Below, one piece after another: positions 10,501-17,480 of a DNA stretch of 64,000 nucleotides (position 1 is the first letter of the stretch; each line of letters opens with the position of its first letter). The position numbers and the translations under genes are program-made. The notes beneath the pieces were generated by a model. The model was not told the origin of the DNA, did not search any database, and saw nothing but the letters and a program-made list of their open reading frames with translations. The stretch is from Streptococcus mitis (GTDB lineage: Bacteria; Bacillota; Bacilli; Lactobacillales; Streptococcaceae), in NCBI RefSeq assembly GCF_005144795.1, contig NZ_SWFJ01000006.1:1-64000 (forward strand), written 5' to 3'.

Positions 10501-10750
10501 CAACTTCTACTTTGTAATTATTTTTAGCTATGAACGAGTTTACTAAAGTATTCGCAATGTTAATCGGTTGTCCATTATATACCTTACCCGTATCTTCATT
10601 AACAATAGCTACTTTGATAGGGGCTTGTCGCACCGAGGAATCTGAGTTCGTTCGGCTGATAGGTGTTGGTTTTACAATTGCAAAGAAGGATACTATCATT
10701 GTAACAAATAACAATAGCATCCCTAAGCTAAATAAAACTTTCTTTCTCAC
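7511..10750 (-). CDS. esaA: Type VII secretion membrane protein EsaA (YueB/Pip family)
   Basis: A 1079-residue polytopic protein. One membrane helix lies at residues 5-27. A very long, mostly helical extracytoplasmic domain follows (about 30-880), with a Ser/Thr-rich linker near 550-590. Five membrane helices lie in the last 200 residues. This is the layout of EsaA/YueB, which forms the extracellular spike-like part of the T7SSb; YueB is also the SPP1 phage receptor in B. subtilis. The chosen start is GTG at 10750 with AAGGAG 6 nt upstream. An intrinsic terminator separates it from esxA, so it is probably expressed by read-through or from a weak promoter in the 60-bp gap. Confidence 0.93.
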   Translation of the reverse strand: MRKKVLFSLGMLLLFVTMIVSFFAIVKPTPISRTNSDSSVRQAPIKVAIVNEDTGKVYNGQPINIANTLVNSFIAKNNYKVEVVSRSIAENGLKNETYQLMIVLPSKFSEEALAIESTSPVQAKFQYQIQSSDQLTVKQAEQAVVAFKELFNKDLINIYFTSIIGNLKTAQGQVADVVTNEHESLTSFNNKLVDPLVQYGQQFNGLSSSPNNLLSSYSSFNKTLLNTNDAFKSIDSVNKTYEGTINGIDKQQKKWNTSLDDREKSLANYDKEFSKLSVKEQLTQLVAINTQVTEKLSEPAIWKETTDKASSYNQDIAKLLESLKNNNKEIDDTLSNYDTKIRGAVESSLAKNPSAVDGANKTLGSYIKSLNNSMQNQITSKWPSVYYDDATINNLSLSDADKQHLKNISAFIRWYSKNIGKDLPTLQSTTLENEEFSQLKNDIKSKSTTKRDLTLPSFEGKISKLTLTVPSGYYLKESNYGFSDLGGGSYQVSIPSEASPGMTISYTLGIKNENDLNVLSPVLVKYQLDTTEDVKVIKEDAPYVEKDKIENETVHAAPVSPATAVTSSSSTSDVQKPTEIITITKTITTTKINQTEKKVLNRHYEMQDIISNWEYNPTKLTQAVYKDVEAYLQLSGLVTAYYGLDLSKNTYTDTTFVPAESSLAALANNGDLKTIVTNLIKATTVEALKSDLKISDKKLTDIQSRLANAEKLTSNIEQLRTTTKDLMTQLSQLIEQTKSVDKTIKGKPSFVETEKVDNTSMVNVSMDMNRDLGTLMSASKTLMDNTKANQAVSETIQATMTQLTNDVNTLEKDGKSLSARVSELKNIMSSEYGSNEEFLKNFSTVLSNTRTGNTKNDAVYEYLSNPVDASKIGNVVSAATNRPSQTNRQDERSGLLVILISYLVSLVVAYLFQHADKEELQKLISLKDRLSWRNSSGPMFFLSVISVAVGSIIAIVSGVKLAFSVSQLSWFVMLLVLVSLMMTYSLNILLDKLKSLGFLISISLLLLYIISATQLFDEYYVNPAPILTTLSPLTYLEGVVRLFINQQNGVVQSVMVIVVLTIALGLVNIFLYRQVKDSK

Positions 10751-10774
10751 ATTTTCTCCTTAATTAAATATAGT

Positions 10775-10800
10775 AAAAAAGTTGAGGATTTCTCCTCAAC
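10775..10800 (-). terminator. Intrinsic terminator between esxA and esaA
   Basis: The inverted repeat GTTGAGGA (10781-10788) / TCCTCAAC (10793-10800) has a 4-nt loop and is followed on the minus strand by six T (10775-10780). It begins 13 nt after the esxA stop. Partial termination here would let EsxA be made in excess over the membrane components. Confidence 0.85.
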
Positions 10801-10812
10801 CTCAACTTTAGA

Positions 10813-11109
10813 TTATTGAAGACCAAAGTTTCTAGATAAGTCTTGGTCATTTTGTTGCATCGCTTGAGCAGTCTTATCAAGTTGTGTATTGATTTGTTGC
10901 ATTAAATCAGCAAAGTTTTCAACCTTTGGTTTCAATTCAGAGAATTGTTGATCAAAGCCTTGGAACGCAGCACCTTCCCATTCCGAACGCAAGGTATCCT
11001 GCAAGCGTTGAAGATTGCTCAAAATAACTCTGATATCGTTTGCAGCTTTTCCATAATCACGTGCACGTGATTGGAGGGTTTCTGGAGATACACGAATTTG
11101 TCCTGACAT
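10813..11109 (-). CDS. esxA: WXG100 secreted protein EsxA
   Basis: A 98-residue WXG100 protein, the hallmark small substrate and structural partner of type VII secretion. Two helices flank the W-E-G turn at about residues 43-45 (SEWEGAAFQGF). There is no signal peptide, as expected. It is the first gene of the locus, behind a strong promoter and a GGAG ribosome site 8 nt upstream, and it is followed by a terminator, so high separate expression is likely. Confidence 0.95.
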   Translation of the reverse strand: MSGQIRVSPETLQSRARDYGKAANDIRVILSNLQRLQDTLRSEWEGAAFQGFDQQFSELKPKVENFADLMQQINTQLDKTAQAMQQNDQDLSRNFGLQ

Positions 11110-11135
11110 ATTTTTACTCCTATATTTTTTATTTT

Positions 11136-11164
11136 ATTATAACATTATTTTATATACGAATCAA
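11136..11164 (-). promoter_or_regulatory. esxA promoter
   Basis: Minus strand: -35 TTGATT (11159-11164), 17-bp spacer, and an extended -10 TGT-TATAAT (TATAAT at 11136-11141), 26 nt before the esxA ATG. This is close to the sigma-A consensus. Confidence 0.8.
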
Positions 11165-11420
11165 GGATTTTTGGAAAAAAATTTATAGTATTAATCCATA
11201 ATTAAAGTCATATAGAATACAATAAATAGTTACTTATAAAATACAACATAATTGTTACGATTTAAAACTCAAATCATAATTTTTTCGATTTATTACTTCT
11301 GTCAATATTTAGAAAATTTAAAAATCTTTAAATTTTAAATTATCTTTACTCTAAATCAAAAGGTAATATTTCAGATTTTCATTCATTTCTTTCCATTTTT
11401 TTCTCTAATTCTCTTTTCAT
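11165..11420. other. AT-rich intergenic stretch, no gene seen
   Basis: These 256 bp upstream of the esxA promoter are very AT-rich with many T- and A-tracts. I see no convincing reading frame, RNA motif or repeat. Such A/T-tract DNA can be intrinsically curved and may affect esxA promoter activity; that is inference. Confidence 0.5.
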
Positions 11421-11443
11421 GAAAAAAGAAGCCTTACGGCTTC
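11421..11443 (-). terminator. Terminator after the CBS-domain gene
   Basis: A 6-bp stem GAAGCC (11428-11433) / GGCTTC (11438-11443) with a TTAC loop is followed on the minus strand by TTTTTT. It lies 6 nt past the CDS stop. Confidence 0.75.
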
Positions 11444-11448
11444 CATTC

Positions 11449-12105
11449 TTACAAAATTTTAGCAGAAGTTCGACTAATCTCTTCTACTTGAATATTTTCT
11501 GCTTCAAATTTTTCTTTTAAGGCTGGTAAATCAATTGAACCATCGATTTGAACTTCGATAATCACCTTACCATCCTTACGTGGGATATTTACTGTATGTG
11601 AGATATTCAAATTTTCTTCTACAATCAAAGAAACAATCTTTCCGAGTACACCAACTTCATTTTCTGTAACAAAACGCACACGAATTCCTTCCTCACCATA
11701 ACCAGCAATTTCAAGAAAGGCTTGGAAAACATCACGGTCAGTAATAACTCCGTATACTTGATGGTTATCAACAACAGGAAGAATACCAATCTTATTTTTC
11801 AACATCAAATAAGTTGCATCCTCTAGACTCGCATAACCTGAAACAGTGACAACATCGCGGATCATGACATCTTTTACTTTTGTCTTATTTAGAAGATAAT
11901 TCATCTCATAGATAGAAAGACTTGTTGCCTTGGATGGACTAGCTTGGGCAATGGTTCCCTCAGTCACCAAACCAACCAATTGATCATTTTCGATAACAGG
12001 CAAGCGGTGCAATCCTTGCTCTCTCATCAAATCTGCTGCATGAGATACTGTTGTATCTGGACTAATATACACTACCTTGCGGGTCATAAAATCTTTAACT
12101 GCCAT
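11449..12105 (-). CDS. CBS-domain pair protein with C-terminal ACT-like domain (AcuB-like)
   Basis: A 218-residue cytoplasmic protein. Two tandem CBS domains cover about residues 1-60 (VKDFMTRKVVYISPDTTVSHAADLM) and 75-135 (VKDVMIRDVVTVSGYASLEDA). An ACT-like domain follows at about 140-212 (VRFVTENEVGVLGKIVSLIVEENLNI). CBS pairs usually bind adenosyl nucleotides and ACT domains bind amino acids, so it is probably a small-molecule sensor. It resembles AcuB-like proteins annotated beside livFGMHJ in streptococci. Its target is unknown. It is likely monocistronic, with its own terminator. Confidence 0.8.
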   Translation of the reverse strand: MAVKDFMTRKVVYISPDTTVSHAADLMREQGLHRLPVIENDQLVGLVTEGTIAQASPSKATSLSIYEMNYLLNKTKVKDVMIRDVVTVSGYASLEDATYLMLKNKIGILPVVDNHQVYGVITDRDVFQAFLEIAGYGEEGIRVRFVTENEVGVLGKIVSLIVEENLNISHTVNIPRKDGKVIIEVQIDGSIDLPALKEKFEAENIQVEEISRTSAKIL

Positions 12106-12211
12106 GAGACTTCTCCTTTTCTGTTCTTATCCCTATTATACAATCTTTTTGTAAATCTATCAAACGCTTACATTTCTTTTTCAAAATTCATAAAAGTATG
12201 AATAAGCTAGC

Positions 12212-12236
12212 AAAAAGAGCTCTAAAATCGAGCTCT
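12212..12236 (-). terminator. Second terminator-like hairpin, 230 bp past livF
   Basis: AGAGCTC (12216-12222) and GAGCTCT (12230-12236) pair over 7 bp with a 7-nt loop and five T follow on the minus strand. No protein gene ends here; it may stop read-through from livF or end a small RNA coming from 12240-12446. Confidence 0.6.
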
Positions 12237-12327
12237 GTGATGAAGATAAGAAGCGTTTCATTCGATTTTTTCAATTATTGGAAATTCATCTTTCAGTGTA
12301 GATGTAGATTTGTTTGCAATCTAAATA

Positions 12328-12463
12328 TGCCGACTAAAAAGGTTCCCTGGACTGTTAATGAGGATTACTTCGTAATCTTTATTTGCAACCTAAACTAGTC
12401 TCCTAGACTATGCGAAGATTGCTTACGTAATCTACATCTGCCGACTAAAAAGGTTCCTTGGAC
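12328..12463. repeat. Diverged duplication of the livF terminator region
   Basis: A 25-bp sequence (TGCCGACTAAAAAGGTTCCY then TGGAC) occurs at 12328-12352 and again at 12439-12463 with one difference. Sequence beside both copies is also related (AATCT/AGATT-rich short inverted repeats, for example GATTAC-TTC-GTAATC near 12363). It looks like an old tandem duplication about 111 bp apart. The 362-bp gap between livF and the CBS gene otherwise contains no credible gene. Confidence 0.6.
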
Positions 12464-12469
12464 CTTTTT
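12447..12469 (-). terminator. Terminator of the liv operon
   Basis: AAAAAGGT (12447-12454) and ACCTTTTT (12462-12469) form an 8-bp stem that overlaps the livF stop codon. A T-run lies on each side, so it could work in both directions. Confidence 0.65.
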
Positions 12470-13178
12470 AGCCACCTAGATATGCTTTTCTGACTTCTTC
12501 TGATGAGGCGAGTTCTTTTCCTGTTCCTGATAGAACGATTTTCCCTGTTTCCAATACATAGCCTCGGTCAGAGATTGCGAGTGCTTTATTAGCGTTTTGT
12601 TCAATCAAGAGGACGGTTGTTCCTTGTTTCTGGATATCTTGAATGATATCAAAAATCTCTTGGATAAAGATTGGGGCAAGTCCCATTGAGGGTTCATCTA
12701 AGAGAAGAAGTTTTGGTGTTGACATAAGAGCCCGTCCCATGGCAAGCATTTGTTGTTCCCCCCCTGAAAGAGTGGCTGCATCTTGGTTCTTCCGTTCTTC
12801 AAGACGAGGAAAGCGTGAGAAAACCTTCTTCAAGTTAGCTTGATTTTCTTCACGATTTTTCTTCAAGAAAGCTCCCATTTCTAGATTTTCCATAACAGTC
12901 AAGCCAGGAAAGACGTGGCGTCCTTCTGGTACTTGTGAAAGACCACCTGCTACGATTTTCTGAGCCGGCATTTTTTGGATTTCTTGACCTAAAAATTCAA
13001 TCTTTCCAGAACTTGGTCTAACTAAACCAGACAAGGTACGGAGAATAGTTGTTTTACCTGCACCATTGGCACCGATAAGGGAAACTACTTCTCCTTCATT
13101 AACTTCAAAGCTTACATCACGGACTGCTTGGATCATACCGTAATGCACAGAAAGATTATCAACTTTTAACATAGACAT
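12468..13178 (-). CDS. livF: Branched-chain amino acid ABC transporter ATPase LivF
   Basis: A 236-residue ABC ATPase. Walker A GANGAGKTT is at about residues 37-45, signature LSGGEQQM near 135, and Walker B LLLLDEPSMGL near 157 is followed by an H-loop region with LLIEQNA, where the usual His is Gln as in many LivF proteins. With LivG it energises uptake of Leu/Ile/Val through LivH-LivM. The start codon overlaps the livG stop (TAATG) with GGAGGTG 9 nt upstream, so the two are translationally coupled. It is the last gene of livJHMGF. Confidence 0.93.
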   Translation of the reverse strand: MSMLKVDNLSVHYGMIQAVRDVSFEVNEGEVVSLIGANGAGKTTILRTLSGLVRPSSGKIEFLGQEIQKMPAQKIVAGGLSQVPEGRHVFPGLTVMENLEMGAFLKKNREENQANLKKVFSRFPRLEERKNQDAATLSGGEQQMLAMGRALMSTPKLLLLDEPSMGLAPIFIQEIFDIIQDIQKQGTTVLLIEQNANKALAISDRGYVLETGKIVLSGTGKELASSEEVRKAYLGG

Positions 13179-13942
13179 TAGGCTTCACCTCCTAGATAAG
13201 CTTCGATAACGCGTTTATTGGTCTTAATTTCGTCTGGAGTTCCTTGTGCAATCAAACGGCCATATTCAAGTACGTAGATACGTTCTGTTACTTCCATGAC
13301 CAGATTCATATCGTGTTCAATCAGCATGATCGTAATCTTAAATTCATCTTTTATACGACGAATTAACTCAGTCAATTCCGCTGTTTCCTGTGGGTTCATA
13401 CCTGCTGCTGGTTCATCTAAAAAGAGAATTTTAGGTTCCGTAGCGAGGGCACGAACAATTTCCAAACGACGTTGTTGGCCGTAGGCAAGATTTTTAGCTA
13501 GAGTTTCTGCATCACCATCTAAATCAAAGATTTTAAGTAATTCCAAGGCTTTAGCCTTTAATTCTTTTTCACTCTTGTAAAAAGCTGGTAAGCGCAAAAA
13601 ACTAGCAAAAACATGTTGTTTGTGATGGTTGCCAAAAGCAATCAAAACATTGTCCAAAACGGTTAAATCTTTAAAGAGACGGATATTTTGGAAAGTACGT
13701 CCAAGTCCCAAAGAAGCAATCTTATAAGGTGACTTTCCATTCAAAAGGTGACCATCTAAGGTTACTGTTCCCTCACTTGGCTCATAAACACCCGTCAAGA
13801 GGTTGAAAAGGGTCGTTTTCCCAGCTCCATTTGGACCGATTAGTCCAACCAGTTCCCCTTCGTTCAATTCAAGAGTCACATCTCCAACAGCTGTTAGACC
13901 GCCAAAATGTTTGGTTAACTGTTTTACTTCAAGTAATGCCAT
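13178..13942 (-). CDS. livG: Branched-chain amino acid ABC transporter ATPase LivG
   Basis: A 254-residue ABC ATPase. Walker A GPNGAGKTT is at about 36-44, the signature is AYGQQRRLEI near 153, Walker B is ILFLDEPAAGMNP near 173, and the switch His is in MLIEHDMNLV near 206. The PAAGMNP sequence after Walker B is characteristic of LivG. It overlaps livM by one base and livF by one base. It works with LivF on the cytoplasmic face of the LivHM permease. Confidence 0.94.
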   Translation of the reverse strand: MALLEVKQLTKHFGGLTAVGDVTLELNEGELVGLIGPNGAGKTTLFNLLTGVYEPSEGTVTLDGHLLNGKSPYKIASLGLGRTFQNIRLFKDLTVLDNVLIAFGNHHKQHVFASFLRLPAFYKSEKELKAKALELLKIFDLDGDAETLAKNLAYGQQRRLEIVRALATEPKILFLDEPAAGMNPQETAELTELIRRIKDEFKITIMLIEHDMNLVMEVTERIYVLEYGRLIAQGTPDEIKTNKRVIEAYLGGEA

Positions 13943-14898
13943 TAGTTTTGTTCCTCCTTCTTAGATTTTTTAAAGAAACGTGATAGACTCAATTCCCATG
14001 TTCCAAGGAGTCCACCTGGTCTGAAAATCATTACCAAGACCAAGGCCAATGCGTAGATAATCATACGCACGCTGGCGACATCTTGGAGAAGCATATTCAA
14101 AATTCCAAGAACAATAGCTGAAACGATGGCACCTGTAATGGAACCAAGTCCACCAAATACAACAATGATCAAAACGTTGATTGAGTTGATAAAGGTGTAA
14201 TCTTTCGGTACGACAGATCCAATAAATCCTGCCTGAAGTGACCCTGCAATACTTGCAGTAATAGCACCAAAGACAAAGGCGATGATTTTAATTTTAGTCG
14301 TATTAACCCCAACTGACTCAGCAGCGATTTCATCCTCACGAACAGAGAGGGTTGAACGACCAATTGGACTACGCAAGAAGTTCAAGGTTGCAATGGTTGT
14401 AATCACGACAAAGAAGTAAACCATTTGCCAAGTTGTAAAATTAGGAATTCCCAAGATACCTGCCGCACCATTTGTAAGGCTTCCGCCATTGATGATAAAG
14501 ATACGGATAATTTCAGAAACACCGAGAGTTGCTACCGCAAGATAGTCCCCTTTCAAGCGCAAGGTTGGAATTCCGACAAGTAAGGCAACTGCTCCTGAAA
14601 GCAAAGCACCTACAAGCATGGCTCCAAAGAAGGCACCGTAGGTTGGTGATTTAGAACCAATAATAGCTGCGGCATAGGCACCAATCGCCATGAAACCAGC
14701 ATGTCCAAGTGAAAATTGTCCTGAAAAACCAACGATTAAGTTGAGACCAACAGCCAGAATAATATTAATTCCAATTTGTTGTAAAATCTGTACATAGAAT
14801 AGGTTGAGTACTCCGACTGAAACCAGTACACTAATCAAGCCATAGCCAGCTAACAAAAGGAGTAACCATAGAATATTAACTTTTAAATTTTCTTTCAT
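13942..14898 (-). CDS. livM: Branched-chain amino acid ABC permease LivM
   Basis: A 318-residue permease with about nine hydrophobic segments and the LivM-type sequence GFSGQFSLGHAGFMAIGAYA near residues 58-77. A cytoplasmic coupling loop with the EAA-like motif (SVREDEIAAESVGVN) lies near 180-195. The C terminus is basic. It pairs with LivH to form the membrane pore. The gene starts 3 nt after livH stops and ends overlapping livG. Confidence 0.93.
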   Translation of the reverse strand: MKENLKVNILWLLLLLAGYGLISVLVSVGVLNLFYVQILQQIGINIILAVGLNLIVGFSGQFSLGHAGFMAIGAYAAAIIGSKSPTYGAFFGAMLVGALLSGAVALLVGIPTLRLKGDYLAVATLGVSEIIRIFIINGGSLTNGAAGILGIPNFTTWQMVYFFVVITTIATLNFLRSPIGRSTLSVREDEIAAESVGVNTTKIKIIAFVFGAITASIAGSLQAGFIGSVVPKDYTFINSINVLIIVVFGGLGSITGAIVSAIVLGILNMLLQDVASVRMIIYALALVLVMIFRPGGLLGTWELSLSRFFKKSKKEEQN

Positions 14899-14901
14899 CG
14901 T

Positions 14902-15771
14902 TTACACCTTCTCTTTCACATTCTTACCAAGGATACCTGCTGGACGGACAATCAAGATCAACAACAAGATTCCATAAACAATGGCATCACGGAAGTCTGA
15001 CATTCCAAAGGCTGTCGCAAAAGTTTCCAATAGACCAATCACAAAACCACCAAGAGCCGCACCAGGAATAATTCCGATACCACCAAGTACAGCGGCAACG
15101 AAAGATTTAAGACCTGGAGTAACCCCCATCAAAGGCTCAAGAGAGTTATAATAGAGGGCAATCAGAACACCTGCCGCACCCGCAAGAGCTGAACCCAAAG
15201 CGAAGGTAAAGCTGATGGTACGGTTTACATTGATCCCCATCAATTGCGCCGCATCGCTATCTACTGATACTGCACGCATGGCTTTCCCCATCTTAGTCTT
15301 TTGGACAATGACTTGTAACAAAATCATCAAAATCAAGGAAATCGCCAAAATCATTAACTGTACATTCGTTAAGCTAATTGGTCCCAAATCATAGCGAACT
15401 GTTTGAATCGCTTGAGGAAAGGCACGGGTATTAGCACCAACCAGATAGACCATTCCATACTCCAATAGGAAAGAAACCCCAATAGCTGTAATCAAAACAG
15501 CAATACGAGTAGAGTGACGCAAAGGTCGGTAAGCAAGGAACTCAATCACGACACCAAGAATGGCCGTCGCTAGCATAGCTACAATAAGCGCTACAAAGAA
15601 ATTCATTTGGAAAGAATTAATCAAGAAATAACCGATAAAGGCTCCCATCATATAAATATCACCGTGGGCGAAGTTGATGAGCTTGATAATTCCGTAAACC
15701 ATGGTATATCCTAGGGCTAACAGCGCGTAAACACTACCTAGGATCAAACCATTTACTAGTTGTTGGAGCAT
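14902..15771 (-). CDS. livH: Branched-chain amino acid ABC permease LivH
   Basis: A 289-residue permease with eight or so membrane helices. It has the LivH hallmarks LALGYTMVYGIIKLINFAHGD (about residues 17-37, shown to D) and a coupling loop MRAVSVDSDAAQLMGIN near 170-187. ATG at 15771 is preferred to an in-frame GTG at 15780: the AAAGAG ribosome site is 8 nt before the ATG but directly abuts the GTG. It is separated from livJ by a 116-bp gap holding a long hairpin, which suggests differential expression of binding protein and permease. Confidence 0.93.
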   Translation of the reverse strand: MLQQLVNGLILGSVYALLALGYTMVYGIIKLINFAHGDIYMMGAFIGYFLINSFQMNFFVALIVAMLATAILGVVIEFLAYRPLRHSTRIAVLITAIGVSFLLEYGMVYLVGANTRAFPQAIQTVRYDLGPISLTNVQLMILAISLILMILLQVIVQKTKMGKAMRAVSVDSDAAQLMGINVNRTISFTFALGSALAGAAGVLIALYYNSLEPLMGVTPGLKSFVAAVLGGIGIIPGAALGGFVIGLLETFATAFGMSDFRDAIVYGILLLILIVRPAGILGKNVKEKV

Positions 15772-15838
15772 AAGATTCACTCTTTCTATTTATAATTCCG
15801 AGGGCTTCCCCTCACTTTTTGATAGGTTCTTAAACATC

Positions 15839-15875
15839 GAAACAGGGAGTGAGTCAGAGGCTCATTCCCTATTTC
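15839..15875 (-). other. Long hairpin between livJ and livH
   Basis: The arms 15839-15853 and 15861-15875 form a 15-bp stem on the minus-strand RNA with one U-G pair and one mismatch around a 7-nt loop. No U-tract follows, so it is more likely a 3'-end stabiliser or processing site for livJ mRNA, possibly a partial terminator, than a full terminator. Confidence 0.6.
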
Positions 15876-15887
15876 AACATTTTTCTA

Positions 15888-17048
15888 TTATGGTTTTACA
15901 ACTTCTGCTGCTTCAACCTTACCATTGTTCATGGTCATCATGTAAGCAGTTTTGACTGTGTTGTGGTCTGCATCGAAGCTTGTTTGACCAGTTACACCTT
16001 CAAAGTCTTTTGTTTTAGCAAGATTATCTTTAATCTCACCTGAGTTTTTAGCACCTTTTGCTGCGTTTGCTACAAGGTGAACTGAATCATAAGCCAAGGC
16101 TGCAAATGTTGAAGGCTCTTCATTGTACTTAGCACGGTAAGCCTCAAGGAAGGCTTTTGCTTTAGCTGAAACTTCTACAGTAGTTGAGAAGCCTGAGATA
16201 AAGTAGATGTTTGATGCTTTTTCAGGGGTTGCTTGTTGTACAAACTCTTCACCGTTGAATCCATCACCACCAACGATTGGCTTGTCAATTCCCATACCAC
16301 GCGCTTGGTTTACAATTTTACCAGCTTCAGTATAGTAACCAGGAACAATGATAGCATCAAAGTCTTTCCCTTTCATTTTTGTAAGGGCTGCTTGGAAGTC
16401 TGTATCACCTGCTACGAAAGTTTCATCTGCAACGATTTCACCCTTGTATGATTCGCGGAAAGATTTAGCAATACCTTTAGCATAGTCACTGGCATTATCA
16501 GTGTAAAGAACGACTTTCTTAGCTTGCAATTTATCAGTAACATAGTTTGCGATAATTTTTCCTTGGAAGCTATCTTGGAAAGTTCCAATAAAGAGGTAAT
16601 CTTGACCTTTAGTCAATCCATCTTGAGTCGCACTTGGTGAAATCAATGGAACACCTGCTTTTGTAGCGTTCGCTACCGCAGCTGCAGTTGCACCAGATGT
16701 CGCAGGTCCTACGATTGCTGATACCTTAGATTGGGTTACAAGGTTGGTTGTAACAGAAGCTGCTTCAGCTGTTTCAGACTTGTTATCTTTATCAACTACT
16801 TCGATTTGTTTTCCGTCGATACCACCTGCTGCATTGATTTCATCAACGGCAAGTTGAGCACCTTTTTGTTCAGATGTTCCGTAGGCTGCTACGGCACCAG
16901 TTTCTTCAAAGTTAAATCCGATTTTGATTGTCTTCTCATCTACTGAGTTACCAGCAGCGTTTGACGCTCCAGACTTCACTTCTCCACAAGCCGCAAGAAG
17001 TGCTACACTTGCAAGCGCCACAAACGATAGGGCAAATTTTTTCTTCAT
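15888..17048 (-). CDS. livJ: Branched-chain amino acid binding lipoprotein LivJ
   Basis: A 386-residue periplasmic-type binding protein anchored as a lipoprotein. The signal peptide ends in a lipobox (SVALLAAC, Cys at about 21). The rest is a Leu/Ile/Val-binding fold (Peripla_BP_6): IKIGFNFEETGAVAAYG near 42, and the ligand-loop sequence AIVGPATSGATAAAVANA near 113-130. It captures branched-chain amino acids outside the cell and delivers them to LivHM. It is the first gene of its operon behind a strong promoter. Confidence 0.94.
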   Translation of the reverse strand: MKKKFALSFVALASVALLAACGEVKSGASNAAGNSVDEKTIKIGFNFEETGAVAAYGTSEQKGAQLAVDEINAAGGIDGKQIEVVDKDNKSETAEAASVTTNLVTQSKVSAIVGPATSGATAAAVANATKAGVPLISPSATQDGLTKGQDYLFIGTFQDSFQGKIIANYVTDKLQAKKVVLYTDNASDYAKGIAKSFRESYKGEIVADETFVAGDTDFQAALTKMKGKDFDAIIVPGYYTEAGKIVNQARGMGIDKPIVGGDGFNGEEFVQQATPEKASNIYFISGFSTTVEVSAKAKAFLEAYRAKYNEEPSTFAALAYDSVHLVANAAKGAKNSGEIKDNLAKTKDFEGVTGQTSFDADHNTVKTAYMMTMNNGKVEAAEVVKP

Positions 17049-17089
17049 CTTTTTTGTCTCCTTATTTCTTAAATAAATAGCATGTTAAG

Positions 17090-17118
17090 AATATACCGAA
17101 TTATCAGAAAATTGTCAA
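17090..17118 (-). promoter_or_regulatory. livJ promoter
   Basis: Minus strand: consensus -35 TTGACA (17113-17118), 17-bp spacer, -10 TATATT (17090-17095), 42 nt before the livJ ATG. The -35 overlaps the ylbG stop codon. No CodY or other operator was confidently recognised. Confidence 0.8.
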
Positions 17119-17402
17119 CACTTTTCTTGAACTTTGTCGATGATAACGTTTTCCTCTCGATAAAGATTGCCCACAAAAGGTGTTTCCAACTCTTGGATAT
17201 GACAAGCTCTAACTTTTTTAATAAATTTTTCCTTGCTCAAGCGCCCGACCAATTGCTCCACTTCTTGAGTTGGAACATAGAGTTGTAAGTAACGATGTTT
17301 CTTGGAATGATAGGTAATATCTCCATAATCCTGCAGTTTTTTTGCATCACGATTATAGTAAAGATAGATAATCAAGCCAGATCGATTGACTTTTTCAAAC
17401 AT
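17115..17402 (-). CDS. ylbG: YlbG family protein (DUF2129, UPF0298)
   Basis: A 95-residue cytoplasmic protein of the YlbG/UPF0298 family. It has the family-typical pattern of aromatic strands near the N terminus ([17 protein letters not shown]) and a C-terminal basic motif ([11 protein letters not shown]). No enzymatic residues stand out and its function is not established. It has its own promoter directly behind the clpP terminator, and its stop codon is embedded in the livJ promoter. Confidence 0.85.
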   Translation of the reverse strand: MFEKVNRSGLIIYLYYNRDAKKLQDYGDITYHSKKHRYLQLYVPTQEVEQLVGRLSKEKFIKKVRACHIQELETPFVGNLYREENVIIDKVQEKC

Positions 17403-17433
17403 GATAAATCCTCTTTCTAAGAAATCTCTCCCT

Positions 17434-17468
17434 ATTATACCAAAAAAAGCAAACCCCGTCGAGTTTGC
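17434..17468 (-). terminator. clpP terminator fused to the ylbG promoter
   Basis: The stem GCAAAC... (17449-17454 with 17463-17468, extendable inwards) is followed on the minus strand by seven T (17442-17448). These run straight into an extended -10, TGG-TATAAT (TATAAT at 17434-17439), which should serve ylbG. Confidence 0.75.
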
Positions 17469-17480
17469 CTTCTATCAACA

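Noticed and set aside
7000..11450. Tandem or prophage-like origin for the T7SS region
   Set aside because: No integrase, attachment-site repeat or phage structural gene is visible in the window; the left boundary is not available to test.
12198..12398. Plus-strand open frame of 66 codons past livF
   Set aside because: It crosses the terminator-like hairpin and the diverged repeats, has no ribosome site, and its composition looks random.
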